A stretch of DNA of 50,257 nucleotides from an uncultured Fusobacterium sp. (GCF_905200055.1 NZ_CAJKIS010000014.1:1-50257); one strand, 5' to 3'. Numbered from the stretch's first letter, positions 8,823 to 17,959 are shown. A program made the numbers and translations. The notes: a model not told the origin generated them from the letters alone.

Positions 8823-11800
8823 ATGAATATATTAGATCCAAAAATTGACTGGTTAGAAAATCCAGAAATATTTAGAGTTAATAGAATAGATGCTCATTCT
8901 GATCATATATATTTTGAATCATTAAGTGAGGCATATTCTTTAAAAGAAACGGAACTAAAACAAAGTTTAAATGGAAAATGGAAATTTTCTTTTGCTAAAA
9001 ATCAAGATTTAAGAGAAAAAGATTTTTATAAAGAGAATTTTGATTGTTCAAATTTTTCAGAAATAGAAGTTCCAGGACATATTGAAATGCAAGGTTTTGA
9101 TAAAATACAATACACAAATGTTTTATATCCTTGGGATGGACGTGAACTTTTAAGACCACCTCATATTTCTAAAGAATATAATCCTGTTGGAAGTTATATA
9201 AAATATTTTGAACTAGATGAAAAATTAAAAGATAAAAGAACTTTTTTATCTTTTCAAGGAGTAGAAACAGCTTTTTATGTTTGGATTAATGGAGAGTTTT
9301 TAGGATATAGTGAGGACTCCTTCACTCCTTCTGAATTTGAAGTAACTAAATTTTTAAGAGCTGGTAAAAACAAGATAGCTGTTGAAGTATATAAAAGAAG
9401 TAGCGCTTCTTGGTTAGAAGATCAAGATTTCTGGAGATTTTCAGGAATATTTAGAGATGTATTTTTATACTCTGTTCCTGAGATTCATATAAACGATCTA
9501 TTTTTAAAATCAAATTTAGATGGAGATTTTGAAAATGCAGAGGTAACAGCAGAATTAAATTTTTTAGAAAAAAAAGAAGGAAATATCTCTGTTGTAATCG
9601 TTGATCCTTCTGGAAAAGAAGTTGTTAAGACTTCAGATTATTCTTTGGATAAAAATGTAAGTATATCAATTAATCTAAAAAATCCATTACTATGGAGTGC
9701 TGAAATCCCAAATCTTTATACTTTCTATTTTATAGTAAAAAATTCTGTTGGGAAAATAATTGAAGTAGTTCCTCAAAAATTTGGAATTAGAAAATTTGAA
9801 TTAAAAGATGGGATTATGAAGTTAAATGGTAAAAGAATTATTTTTAAAGGAGTTAATCGTCACGAATTTAATTGTAAAACAGGTAGAGTAGTTACAAAAG
9901 AAGATATGTTATGGGATATAAAGTTTCTTAAACAAAATAATATAAATGCTGTTAGAACTTCTCATTATCCTAATAATTCTTTTTGGTATGAGCTTTGTGA
10001 TGAGTACGGAATTTATTTAATAGATGAAGCAAATCTTGAATCACATGGTTCTTGGATGAAGCTTGGAATGTCTGAGCCTTCTTGGAATGTACCTGGAAAT
10101 CTTCCTGAATGGAGAGAATGTGTTCTTGATAGAGCACAATCTATGCTTGAAAGAGATAAAAATCATCCGTCTATTTTAATCTGGTCTTGTGGTAATGAAA
10201 GTTATGCAGAAGAAAATATTTTAAATATGACAAAATTCTTTCACAAAAGAGATAATACTAGAATAGTTCATTATGAAGGATGTTTTTGGAATAGAGAATA
10301 TGAAACTTGTTCTGATATAGAAAGTAGAATGTATGCAAAAGTTAAAGATATAGAAGAATATTTAAGTTCTAATCCTAAAAAACCTTATATTAGTTGTGAA
10401 TATATGCATGCTATGGGAAACTCTTGTGGTGGGTTTATGAAGTATACAGAGCTTGAAGATAAATATGAAAAATATCAAGGCGGATTTATTTGGGATTATA
10501 TAGATCAAGCTATCAGCGTTGAAAAAGATGGAAAAGAAGTTTTACTTTATGGTGGAGACTTTATGGATAGAACATCAGATTATAGTTTCTGTGGAAATGG
10601 TATTGTTTTTGCTGATAGAATTGCTACTCCAAAAGTACAAGAGATAAAATATCTTTATCAAAATGTAGTAATTACGCCTAATGAAAAAGGGTGTACTATA
10701 AGAAATAAAAATCTTTTTGATGATCTGTCAAAGTATAAGTTTATTTATACTTTAAAACAAGAGGAAAAAATTATTATGAAAGGTGAATTTGAAGTTACGT
10801 GTGCTCCAGAAACTACAATAACTGTTGATATTCCTTGGGGGATAGCTGAGGAAACATATACAAAAAATATTTCTATGGTTTTAAAAGAAGATACAGCTTG
10901 GGCAAAAGCTGGACATGAGATTGCTTACGGGCAAGAAGTTATAGATATAACAATGAAAAATGATCTTGAAGAAAATGAACTTAAAGTAGTTGATGGAGAT
11001 GGAAATATTGGAATTTATGTTGGAAAGACAGAAATGTTATTTTCTAAAGATAAAGGTTTAGTATCTCTTGTTTATGATAAAAAAGAGTTAATAATTGAAA
11101 GACCTCAACCAGTATTCTGGAGGGCTTCAACTGATAACGATAAAGGTTATGCTCATAATCATAATTGTTCAGCTTGGTTAGGAGCATCTTTGTTCCAAAA
11201 AATGAAACATATTGCACAATTTAAAATAGCTGAGGATAAAAAATCAGTAGAAATTTTCTATATTCATGAGATTCCTGTTGTGCCAGAATTAGAAGTGAAT
11301 GTAACTTATTTAGTAAAAAATACTGGAGATATAAAAATTACATTAAAATATAATGGAAAAGAGGGATTGCCAGAATTACCTTTATTGGGAATGAGATTTA
11401 AAATGCCTAATGATTTTAATACTTTTAAATACTTTGGTAAAGGACCTGAAGAAAACTATATAGATCGTAATAAAGGAGCTAGAGTAGATATTTTTGAAAG
11501 AAGTGTAGTTAGTAATTTAACACCATATTTAGTTCCTCAAGAGTGTGGAAATAGAACTGAAGTTAGATGGGCTGAAGTTAAAACAGAGGATAATAAAGGA
11601 GTAAAATTTATTTATGATAACAATCCTTTTGAACTTAGTGTTTTACCATATAATTTCTTAGAACTTGAACAAGCAGCTCATGAATATGAACTTCCTAAAT
11701 CGAATTATACTTATGTAACAATTAGTATGAAACAAATGGGAGTTGGAGGAGATGATTCTTGGGGAGCTCCAGTTCTTGATGAGTTTTGCATACCATCAAA

Positions 11801-11852
11801 TAAAAACTATGAATACTCATTTTATATTAGAAATATAAATGGAAATAAATAA
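8823..11852 (+). CDS. lacZ: Beta-galactosidase (GH2, LacZ type)
   Basis: The enzyme hydrolyses terminal beta-galactosides such as lactose in the cytoplasm. At 1009 residues it has the usual LacZ length. Domains run in the LacZ order: sugar-binding jelly roll (about 45-220), immunoglobulin-like domain (about 225-330), TIM barrel (about 335-620, opening FKGVNRHEFN), then the small beta-galactosidase domain. The acid/base is E459 in WSCGNESYAEEN and the nucleophile E526 in ISCEYMHAMGNS. No signal peptide is seen. The ribosome site GGGGGA precedes the ATG. The gene has its own promoter and is transcribed alone, convergent with a LacI-family regulator. Lactose permease or phosphotransfer genes are absent nearby, so its natural substrate (lactose or mucin/glycan galactosides) is open. 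Confidence 0.93.
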   Translation: MNILDPKIDWLENPEIFRVNRIDAHSDHIYFESLSEAYSLKETELKQSLNGKWKFSFAKNQDLREKDFYKENFDCSNFSEIEVPGHIEMQGFDKIQYTNVLYPWDGRELLRPPHISKEYNPVGSYIKYFELDEKLKDKRTFLSFQGVETAFYVWINGEFLGYSEDSFTPSEFEVTKFLRAGKNKIAVEVYKRSSASWLEDQDFWRFSGIFRDVFLYSVPEIHINDLFLKSNLDGDFENAEVTAELNFLEKKEGNISVVIVDPSGKEVVKTSDYSLDKNVSISINLKNPLLWSAEIPNLYTFYFIVKNSVGKIIEVVPQKFGIRKFELKDGIMKLNGKRIIFKGVNRHEFNCKTGRVVTKEDMLWDIKFLKQNNINAVRTSHYPNNSFWYELCDEYGIYLIDEANLESHGSWMKLGMSEPSWNVPGNLPEWRECVLDRAQSMLERDKNHPSILIWSCGNESYAEENILNMTKFFHKRDNTRIVHYEGCFWNREYETCSDIESRMYAKVKDIEEYLSSNPKKPYISCEYMHAMGNSCGGFMKYTELEDKYEKYQGGFIWDYIDQAISVEKDGKEVLLYGGDFMDRTSDYSFCGNGIVFADRIATPKVQEIKYLYQNVVITPNEKGCTIRNKNLFDDLSKYKFIYTLKQEEKIIMKGEFEVTCAPETTITVDIPWGIAEETYTKNISMVLKEDTAWAKAGHEIAYGQEVIDITMKNDLEENELKVVDGDGNIGIYVGKTEMLFSKDKGLVSLVYDKKELIIERPQPVFWRASTDNDKGYAHNHNCSAWLGASLFQKMKHIAQFKIAEDKKSVEIFYIHEIPVVPELEVNVTYLVKNTGDIKITLKYNGKEGLPELPLLGMRFKMPNDFNTFKYFGKGPEENYIDRNKGARVDIFERSVVSNLTPYLVPQECGNRTEVRWAEVKTEDNKGVKFIYDNNPFELSVLPYNFLELEQAAHEYELPKSNYTYVTISMKQMGVGGDDSWGAPVLDEFCIPSNKNYEYSFYIRNINGNK

Positions 11853-11925
11853 AAACTTAGATAGAATCTATTAGATAGGACACTAACACAACTCTAATAT
11901 AAAGAAAATTAATAAGAGAATAGTA

Positions 11926-11963
11926 TAAAAAAGACTGAAAGGGATTTATTTCCTTTCAGTCTT
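11926..11963. terminator. Bidirectional terminator between lacZ and the LacI-type gene
   Basis: AAGACTGAAAGG (11931-11942) and CCTTTCAGTCTT (11952-11963) form a perfect 12-bp stem with a short loop. The A-run before it serves as the T-tract for the minus-strand gene. Confidence 0.85.
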
Positions 11964-11975
11964 ATATTAAAATAC

Positions 11976-13016
11976 TTATATTTTTAATTTTTTGACGCTT
12001 TCTCTTTCTAGTATTTCAGGAAATACAGAAACTTGAATTGGATAATATTCTCTTGACTCAAATTGCTTTATTATTAAGTCTACTGCAATTTTAGACATAT
12101 ATTCACTGTTGATACTTATACTTGAAAGAGGGGGATTTACAAAAGCTGAATAAACAGTATTGTTGTAATTTAGAATGCTTACATCTTCTGGAACTCTTAT
12201 ATTGCAATTATTAAGAGCATTTAGAATTCCAATGGTTACACTTTCATTTACTGTTACAAAAGCTGTTGGTAATTGATTTTTTTCATTAATAAATTTGGTT
12301 ATCATTTGATAAGCATTTTCTATAGATCTTTCACAATCAATTATTTGAGTAAATTCTTCTATATTTTTTTCTTTTATATATTCAATAAAAGCTTTTCTTT
12401 TTATTTCTGGCTCCTCTCTATTTAATGCATTTGGAGCAGTTTTAGGTCCTACAAAAAAAATTCTTTTATGTCCACATTCTAATAGATAATCTAGTCCTCT
12501 TTTTATTCCTAACTCTAGATCAACTACTACACTTGAATATTTTCCATTTCTAGGGGCAGAATCTAAAAATACAATATTATCTGTAATTTTTCTTATTGCT
12601 TTTATTCTAGTTTCTGAAAAATTTCCTATAGTAATAATTCCACTAACTTTTTTATTTGGAAAGATGCTATATATTTCTTTTTTTTCATCATATTGTAATT
12701 TAATAAGTTCTACTTTTTTTTTAAGACATTCTTGTTCTACAAATTCTTTTAAATACATGTAGTATGGATCTTTGATATACTCTTTCATATTAAAAGAATC
12801 TGCTATTCCAATATATATTTTTTTTATTAAATTACTTTTTGGTTTTGATCTATTTTTTTTACTTTGGATAGTTTTATATCCTGTGCTTTTGGCTATTGTT
12901 TTTATTATTTCTTTTGTTTTATTGCTTGCTCTTAGTGTTTTATCATTGTTTAATACTCTAGAAATGGTTGTAATAGAATACCCAGTCATTTCTGAAAGAT
13001 TTTTTAAAGTAATCAT
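11976..13016 (-). CDS. LacI/GalR-family transcriptional repressor
   Basis: The 346-residue protein has an N-terminal LacI helix-turn-helix (residues 2-45: LKNLSEMTGYSITTISRVLNN) with the hinge following, and a periplasmic-binding-protein-like effector domain (about 70-340) with segments such as GLDYLLECGHKRIFFVG and VPEDVSILNYNN. These regulators bind an inverted-repeat operator and release it on binding a sugar. It resembles the EbgR/GalR-like type and is tail-to-tail with lacZ, so lacZ is the likely target. The ATG follows AAGGAGGGAG. The ligand is not deducible. Confidence 0.9.
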   Translation of the reverse strand: MITLKNLSEMTGYSITTISRVLNNDKTLRASNKTKEIIKTIAKSTGYKTIQSKKNRSKPKSNLIKKIYIGIADSFNMKEYIKDPYYMYLKEFVEQECLKKKVELIKLQYDEKKEIYSIFPNKKVSGIITIGNFSETRIKAIRKITDNIVFLDSAPRNGKYSSVVVDLELGIKRGLDYLLECGHKRIFFVGPKTAPNALNREEPEIKRKAFIEYIKEKNIEEFTQIIDCERSIENAYQMITKFINEKNQLPTAFVTVNESVTIGILNALNNCNIRVPEDVSILNYNNTVYSAFVNPPLSSISINSEYMSKIAVDLIIKQFESREYYPIQVSVFPEILERESVKKLKI

Positions 13017-13193
13017 GCTCCCTCCTTTTTTTAATTATATCATTTTAAAAAAAAATGTAAATCTTTTATAAGAGAGAGCTTTTTATGTATAATAGTCAAT
13101 TATTTAATAATTAAAATACTTTAGAATATAATGAAAAATTTTCTTAATAATTTATAAATAAATGTAAAAAAATTTGTAGAAGGGGTTTTTATA

Positions 13194-13808
13194 ATGGATT
13201 GCAAAATAAAAAAAATATTATGGATAATTGTTGGCGTTTTTTTATTAGGATTTGGAGGAGCTATGCTTCGTTTATCTGGACTTGGGACAGATCCTTTTAC
13301 TTGTATTAATCTTGGAATCAGTAAAGTTGCTGGAATATTATATGGAACAAGTACTATTATTTTTAATATTATATTATTTATTCCAATGCTTTTATGGTAT
13401 AAAAAAGGTATTGGTATAGGGATGCTTATAAATATGACTTTACTAGGATATATTTCAGATTTCTGTATATATATGTGGCAAAAAATAGGGGTAACAACTG
13501 TTGAATTATCTAATAACTTTTTTTTACAATGTACATTTCTTATAATAGGTGTTTTAATTTTCTGTCTTGGAATTGCTTTTTATATAGAAGCTGATTTAGG
13601 AGTTGCTCCATATGATGCACTAGGGCAGATAATAGAGCTAAAAGGAAATATAAAGTTTGCTATAAATAGAGTTTTTACTGATATTTTAAGTGTAATAATT
13701 GGATTTACTTTAGGAAGTACAGTTGGAATTGTGACAGTTATAACAGCATTTTTTACTGGTCCAATTGTACAATTTTATAGAAATTTGATCAGGAAAACTT
13801 TAAGTTAA
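13194..13808 (+). CDS. YczE/YitT-like integral membrane protein
   Basis: A 204-residue protein with about five hydrophobic spans and the repeated family pattern GFGGAMLRLSGLGTDPFTC (about residues 19-37) and IAFYIEADLGVAPYDALGQ (about 124-142). This internal duplication is typical of the YczE/YyaS/YitT family, whose biochemical function is unknown. It is divergent from the LacI-type gene and convergent with the ArnT-like gene, with its own terminator, so it appears monocistronic. A GGGG ribosome site lies 9 nt before the ATG. Confidence 0.8.
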   Translation: MDCKIKKILWIIVGVFLLGFGGAMLRLSGLGTDPFTCINLGISKVAGILYGTSTIIFNIILFIPMLLWYKKGIGIGMLINMTLLGYISDFCIYMWQKIGVTTVELSNNFFLQCTFLIIGVLIFCLGIAFYIEADLGVAPYDALGQIIELKGNIKFAINRVFTDILSVIIGFTLGSTVGIVTVITAFFTGPIVQFYRNLIRKTLS

Positions 13809-13815
13809 AAATTAA

Positions 13816-13848
13816 GGGCTGTTGCAGAATTTTGTAACAGCCCTTTTT
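13816..13848. terminator. Bidirectional terminator
   Basis: GGGCTGTTGC (13816-13825) pairs with GTAACAGCCC (13834-13843, one G-U) and is followed by TTTTT. It serves the YczE-like gene and possibly the convergent transferase gene. Confidence 0.85.
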
Positions 13849-13859
13849 GTATAAAATAT

Positions 13860-15350
13860 TTACTGTTCAATTTCAAAGAAACAATAAGATTCATTATTAA
13901 ATTTTAATTTTAAGTTAAAAATATTATTAAATATATCTTTATATTTATTTTTAGTTATAAAATATACTCTTGAGTTTGAATTAATTATTTTTTCTTTTAT
14001 TTCTGAAATCTCTTGAATATTTGTAATATTACTAGCTTTAACTCTAGGCTCTACCCCCTCTATATTTTTAAAATCCTCAAATCTATATGTATATATCTTT
14101 CTATTATCTTGGATTTGGGCAACTATAGGTTTAAGAGTAAAATATCTATTAAATAACCATATTCCCTGTGCTAATACTACAAAGATAATTATAATTGAAA
14201 GGGGAATTGTTAAAAAATTCTTATAATGATTTTCTTTATTTTTTAAAAATTTATTAAGGAAAAAAGGAATAATTAAGATAACTGAGATAATTTTTAATAA
14301 AACCTCTCCTATTTTCTTCTCTTTTATCTTAATAAAGAAATTTAAGCTCAATAGAATCATTCCAGTAAAAAGTGGTAACATATAAATATCCAATTTCCCA
14401 CTAGCTAAAGAAAATAGAATAAGAGGAACTATACTCCAAATAACACCTATTTTTTCTAAATAATTCCATCTGTTATAATTTTTTATATTTTTCAAATAAT
14501 AAAAAATACCACAATACCAGAATAAAGAGTATGGAAATATTAAAAAGCTCAATCTTACCAAATAGTAGTAAAAAGGTTTTATATGAGTTTTAGCTTTTAC
14601 AATTCTTCCAACAGTTTCTTGTTTAAACATTAAAGATAAATACTCTTTTCCCTCTGGAAGCAGATAAATAAGTGAAAACCAAGCTAAAGTACAAAATATA
14701 ATAAAACCTAACCCTGTTAAGAAATTTATCTTTTTTAGAAAAGATAGGTTTCTCTCTAAAATTAAAAATCCCAAGATAATTGAAAGGGGAACCATTCCAC
14801 CTGCTATTCCCTTGGTAAAAATTCCTAAGAAGATTGATACATATATAATTTCTCTATTAAACCAACTATTTTTTATTAAATTAAAATATATACTAAAAAA
14901 ATAATATAAGCTAATAGTTATAAACAGATTCATTAGCATATCCATTCTTAAAAAAACAGATATTCCCATAAAAAATGGAGTTGTAGCTAGTGAAACAGCA
15001 ACTAAAAACCCAAACTTTTCATTTTTTAATTTGGTAAAAAGATTGTATATTAAAATAATTATTATAAAAGATGGAATGATACTACCAAAGAAGATAGATA
15101 AAAAATTAAAGTTTGCAAAGTTTTCTTTAAAAAATCTAATTAACCAAAAATATAATGGTGGCTTGTCTGGATATAACTCTGAAAAATATTTCAAGATAAA
15201 AAACTCTCTGCTTTTAATAAGAGTGTCTATTATTGCATAGTATTTTATCTCATTTCTTATATCTGGAAACCTTTTTAAAGCTATTGGAATGTAAATTATT
15301 AAATAGATAAATAAAATTTTAAAAATATTTTTATATGAGATTTTTTGCAT
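13860..15350 (-). CDS. ArnT-like polyprenyl-phosphate-dependent glycosyltransferase (GT-C)
   Basis: This 496-residue inner-membrane protein has about ten to twelve spans and belongs to the PMT/ArnT superfamily, which moves a sugar from an undecaprenyl-phosphate donor onto lipid A or LPS on the periplasmic face. The first periplasmic loop contains the catalytic-type acidic motif (PDIRNEIKYYAI, about 29-40) and the family signature PDKPPLYFWL (about 61-70), with a soluble domain from about residue 400. A clear AAGGAGG precedes the ATG. A PmrA-box-like repeat lies 42 bp upstream, the same distance as in front of the neighbouring response regulator. A second homologue lies at 18948. The transferred sugar cannot be read directly; a uronic acid is suggested by the neighbouring epimerase and dehydrogenase. 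Confidence 0.82.
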   Translation of the reverse strand: MQKISYKNIFKILFIYLIIYIPIALKRFPDIRNEIKYYAIIDTLIKSREFFILKYFSELYPDKPPLYFWLIRFFKENFANFNFLSIFFGSIIPSFIIIILIYNLFTKLKNEKFGFLVAVSLATTPFFMGISVFLRMDMLMNLFITISLYYFFSIYFNLIKNSWFNREIIYVSIFLGIFTKGIAGGMVPLSIILGFLILERNLSFLKKINFLTGLGFIIFCTLAWFSLIYLLPEGKEYLSLMFKQETVGRIVKAKTHIKPFYYYLVRLSFLIFPYSLFWYCGIFYYLKNIKNYNRWNYLEKIGVIWSIVPLILFSLASGKLDIYMLPLFTGMILLSLNFFIKIKEKKIGEVLLKIISVILIIPFFLNKFLKNKENHYKNFLTIPLSIIIIFVVLAQGIWLFNRYFTLKPIVAQIQDNRKIYTYRFEDFKNIEGVEPRVKASNITNIQEISEIKEKIINSNSRVYFITKNKYKDIFNNIFNLKLKFNNESYCFFEIEQ

Positions 15351-15391
15351 GGGTGCCTCCTTTTAAATATTTTTTATTCTCTCATATAAAA

Positions 15392-15408
15392 ATTAAGATT
15401 TAGTTAAA
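15392..15408 (-). promoter_or_regulatory. PmrA-box-like direct repeat before the ArnT-like gene
   Basis: On the minus strand the site reads TTTAAC-N5-CTTAAT, two TTAA cores exactly 11 bp apart, as bound by OmpR/PmrA-type regulators. Ten bases further on is GAGAAT (15381-15376), a 4/6 match to a -10 box. The same arrangement occurs before the response regulator gene and the GT2 operon. Regulation is inferred. Confidence 0.45.
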
Positions 15409-15454
15409 AAATGTAATGTATCCCCTAAATAGTTAAAGAAAAATAAATTATCCC

Positions 15455-15673
15455 TAACATCAAGTTGATGTAATTTCCAAAAGTAAAGGAGTGCAAACGA
15501 CTATTACTTTTGAGACACAGGCGAAGTCCTGTGCTACAACAATTTTTTATAAACCCTCAGCGAAATGCAGTTAAGAAAATGCAACGTGTTTGAGACGAAG
15601 TCGAGTTTTGCATTTTCAACGGAATGAGCCATAGGGATTCTTTATTCACTGACATGGAGACAACTTGATGTTA
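15455..15673. repeat. 219-bp structured element with 13-bp terminal inverted repeats
   Basis: TAACATCAAGTTG (15455-15467) and CAACTTGATGTTA (15661-15673) are perfect inverted ends. Inside are nested stems: AAAAGTAA/TTACTTTT (15479-15486, 15504-15511); CACAGG/CCTGTG (15516-15521, 15528-15533); GAAAATGCAA/TTGCATTTTC (15575-15584, 15608-15617) capped by GACGAAGTC; with CCC/GGG and TCA/TGA pairs outside the last stem. The segment is visibly richer in G and C than neighbouring DNA and has no ORF. The motif TTTGAGAC followed by GAAGTC occurs in two of the hairpins. It is either a MITE-like element or a structured RNA; no target-site duplication is evident. The rest of the 15351-15777 gap (15674-15777) holds only a small ACAAAG/CTTTGT hairpin. 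Confidence 0.6.
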
Positions 15674-15777
15674 AAAAGAAACTTGAATAACTAAACTTGA
15701 CTAATACTCACAAATAACAAAGGTACTTTGTCAAAATCTAACGATATGCTAGGGAAGTGAGCTTAATTAGTAAATTA

Positions 15778-17130
15778 TTATAGTTTTGGTAATGTAAGTG
15801 TAACTATTGTTCCCACATTTAATTCACTCTCTATATTTATATCAATGTTTAAAGTATCAGTAATTTTTCTTACTATTGAAAGACCAAGTCCATGGCTGTT
15901 GATTTCTCTACTTCTAGCTTTGTCAACTCTAAAGAACTTATCATAAATATGTTCAAGATTTTCTTTGCTTATTCCTTCTCCCCTATCTTTTATCTCAATA
16001 ACTATATTTTGTCCCTTAATAATCTTAATATCTATATCATTTTTTCTTCCATATTTTATACTGTTTTCTATAATATTAACTAAAAGTTGTTTAATAAGGT
16101 TATAGTCTGAGATTATAGATACCTCTTCTCCAATAAGATTGATTTTTTCATATGGATATACTATTTTTAAATCACTTATAATATTTTCTATAAGAATTTT
16201 TAAAGAAAATTCTCTATGTTCAATATCATTAATATTATCTTTAGCTAAAAATAAAAGTTTAGAAACTAAAGTTGACATATTTTTAGTTTCCTCCTCTATT
16301 GAATCAATAGCTTCTTGAGTGATTTCTTGATTTTCATGTCCCCATCTTTTTATAAGATTTATATAACCATTAATTATAAAAATAGGTGTTTTCAATTCAT
16401 GAGAAGCATTATTAACAAAGTCTATTTGAGAATCAGTTTGTGTTTTTAATCTTTTTAACATATTTTCATAGGCTGTGATAATATTTGAAAACTCTATAAA
16501 TTGACTAGAAGTATTAAACTTATTATCCAATGTATTTAAGTTTAATTTATTAGTTATATCTTGTAAAGTATTTAGAGGTTTCATAAATTTATGATAAAAA
16601 TTTTTTGATATATAAGTACCAATTAAAATAGTAGAAATAGCTAAAAAGAGTATAATTTTAATAATTCCCTGTAAGATTTCCCTATCCTCTTGCATATTTT
16701 TTACTAAGATAAGATCAAATTTAATATTATTATTGACTTTAACTTCTCTATAAATAAATTGATACCTATAAAAACCTAATTTTTGAACTTCTTGTGATTT
16801 AATCTCTTTTTCTATTTTTTTAACTGTATCTTCTGGATAATCTTCTCCATAAATTTTATTATTATAAATAAAAAGAGCTGAAAGTCCATCTATTTTAGGA
16901 CACTCATCTAAAGCTCCTTGAAAAAGATTCTCAATAGTTTTTCCAAGTTTAAGTTTATGCTCAAATTCCCCTAATTCATAATTCATAAAACCATCTGTTG
17001 TTTTAAGATCTTCATAGGTTACTTTATTAATATAACAAGCAAAAAAGATTACAATTCCAATATAAGATAATAAAAATAGAAAAATTAAAACAATATAACT
17101 TTTTCTTAATTCCTTTGATATTTTTTTCAT
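15778..17130 (-). CDS. Sensor histidine kinase of a two-component system
   Basis: A 450-residue membrane kinase: span 1 at about 11-33, a periplasmic sensor of about 120 residues, span 2 at about 155-175, a HAMP-like linker, then HisKA with the phosphorylated H244 in NNASHELKTPI, and the ATPase domain with N box IIENSIKYG, G1 DRGEGIS and G2 GLGLSIV. It follows its response regulator by 3 bp, so both are made from one mRNA. Position beside ArnT-like and uronate-nucleotide genes suggests that it senses envelope stress and controls lipid A/LPS modification like PmrB; the stimulus is unknown. The periplasmic domain is too diverged to assign a ligand. Confidence 0.92.
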   Translation of the reverse strand: MKKISKELRKSYIVLIFLFLLSYIGIVIFFACYINKVTYEDLKTTDGFMNYELGEFEHKLKLGKTIENLFQGALDECPKIDGLSALFIYNNKIYGEDYPEDTVKKIEKEIKSQEVQKLGFYRYQFIYREVKVNNNIKFDLILVKNMQEDREILQGIIKIILFLAISTILIGTYISKNFYHKFMKPLNTLQDITNKLNLNTLDNKFNTSSQFIEFSNIITAYENMLKRLKTQTDSQIDFVNNASHELKTPIFIINGYINLIKRWGHENQEITQEAIDSIEEETKNMSTLVSKLLFLAKDNINDIEHREFSLKILIENIISDLKIVYPYEKINLIGEEVSIISDYNLIKQLLVNIIENSIKYGRKNDIDIKIIKGQNIVIEIKDRGEGISKENLEHIYDKFFRVDKARSREINSHGLGLSIVRKITDTLNIDINIESELNVGTIVTLTLPKL

Positions 17131-17133
17131 ATC

Positions 17134-17808
17134 TTAACCTCTACTTTTCAAAGTATATCCAAATCCTCTAACAGTTTGAATATATTTTTCATCTTCATTC
17201 TCTATTTTTTTTCTAAGAGCATTTATATATACATCAACAATTTTTTCATCTCCTAAGAAATCATATCCCCAAACTTCTTCAAGAATCTTTTCTCTTGAGA
17301 TAACAATCTCTTTATTTAGCATAAGAAAATAAAAAAGATTAAACTCTTTTTTAGTAAGAGAGATCTCTTCATCATCTCTATATAAAATTTTTGTCTCTAA
17401 ATCAAGTTTCAAAGAGTGATATGTTAAAAATCTATTATCAGTAAAATCCTTTTTATTTCTTAAAGCTACCCTTATTCTAGCTAAAAGCTCCTCTATTGCA
17501 AATGGTTTAGTTAAGTAATCATCAGCTCCCATATCTAAAAGTTCAACTTTATTTAGAGTTTGATCTTTAGCTGTAAGAATAATAATTGGAATTTCTGAAA
17601 ACTCTCTAATCTCTTTACACACCTCTTCTCCTGAAAGTTTAGGCAACATAAGATCAAGAAGTACAATATCATAGTGATTATTTTTTACTTTATTTAATCC
17701 CTCTTCTCCATCTTCAGCTGTTATAACTGAGTATCCCTCATGTTCTAGCTCAAGTTGTAAAAATCTTCTTATTTTCTTTTCATCTTCTATAATGAGAATA
17801 GTTTTCAT
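17134..17808 (-). CDS. OmpR/PhoB-family response regulator
   Basis: The 224-residue regulator has a receiver domain (1-115) with acidic pocket E8/D9, phosphoacceptor D52 in LLDLMLPKLSG, T79 and K101 in the TKPF motif, and a C-terminal winged helix (about 125-222; LTKKEFNLFYFLM, VWGYDF, VDVYINALRKKI, VRGFGYTL). It is the first gene of the two-component operon, with AGGAGGAG before the ATG. A direct repeat GTTAAA-N5-GTTAAA precedes a TATAAT -10 box of its own promoter, suggesting autoregulation. Similar repeats lie before both neighbouring envelope transcription units. Confidence 0.94.
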   Translation of the reverse strand: MKTILIIEDEKKIRRFLQLELEHEGYSVITAEDGEEGLNKVKNNHYDIVLLDLMLPKLSGEEVCKEIREFSEIPIIILTAKDQTLNKVELLDMGADDYLTKPFAIEELLARIRVALRNKKDFTDNRFLTYHSLKLDLETKILYRDDEEISLTKKEFNLFYFLMLNKEIVISREKILEEVWGYDFLGDEKIVDVYINALRKKIENEDEKYIQTVRGFGYTLKSRG

Positions 17809-17832
17809 AGCTCCTCCTTAACTGTTTTTTTT

Positions 17833-17865
17833 ATTATACACCCTCAATGTTAAATTTAAGTTAAA
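17833..17865 (-). promoter_or_regulatory. Promoter and direct-repeat box of the two-component operon
   Basis: TATAAT on the minus strand (17838-17833) lies 10 bp beyond a direct repeat TTTAAC-N5-TTTAAC (17865-17849) whose TTAA cores are 11 bp apart. The repeat occupies the place of a -35 box, the layout of an activator-dependent promoter for an OmpR-type regulator. Confidence 0.5.
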
Positions 17866-17884
17866 ATTTATTTATTTTAATTTT

Positions 17885-17917
17885 CTTAACCATTTTTTAA
17901 TATTTCTATTTTAACAT
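17885..17917 (+). promoter_or_regulatory. PmrA-box-like repeat before the GT2 operon
   Basis: CTTAAC-N5-TTTAAT (17885-17901) has the same 11-bp period, and TAACAT (17912-17917), a 4/6 -10 match, begins after a 10-bp gap. A separate TATAAT occurs at 17940-17945 only 15 bp before the ATG, so the actual transcription start is uncertain. Confidence 0.4.
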
Positions 17918-17959
17918 AATCTTGTTAACAAAAATTGAATATAATTTGGAGGATAAATA

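Noticed and set aside
12772..13071. 99-aa plus-strand ORF opposite the LacI-type gene
   Set aside because: It lies antisense to a well-supported gene, has no ribosome site, and its hydrophobic, Leu/Ile/Phe-rich composition is what the complement of AT-rich coding sequence gives.
17911..17929. A third TTAA pair (TTAACATAATCTTGTTAAC) as another regulator box
   Set aside because: The TTAA cores are 14 bp apart, not 11, so it does not fit the helical period of the other boxes.
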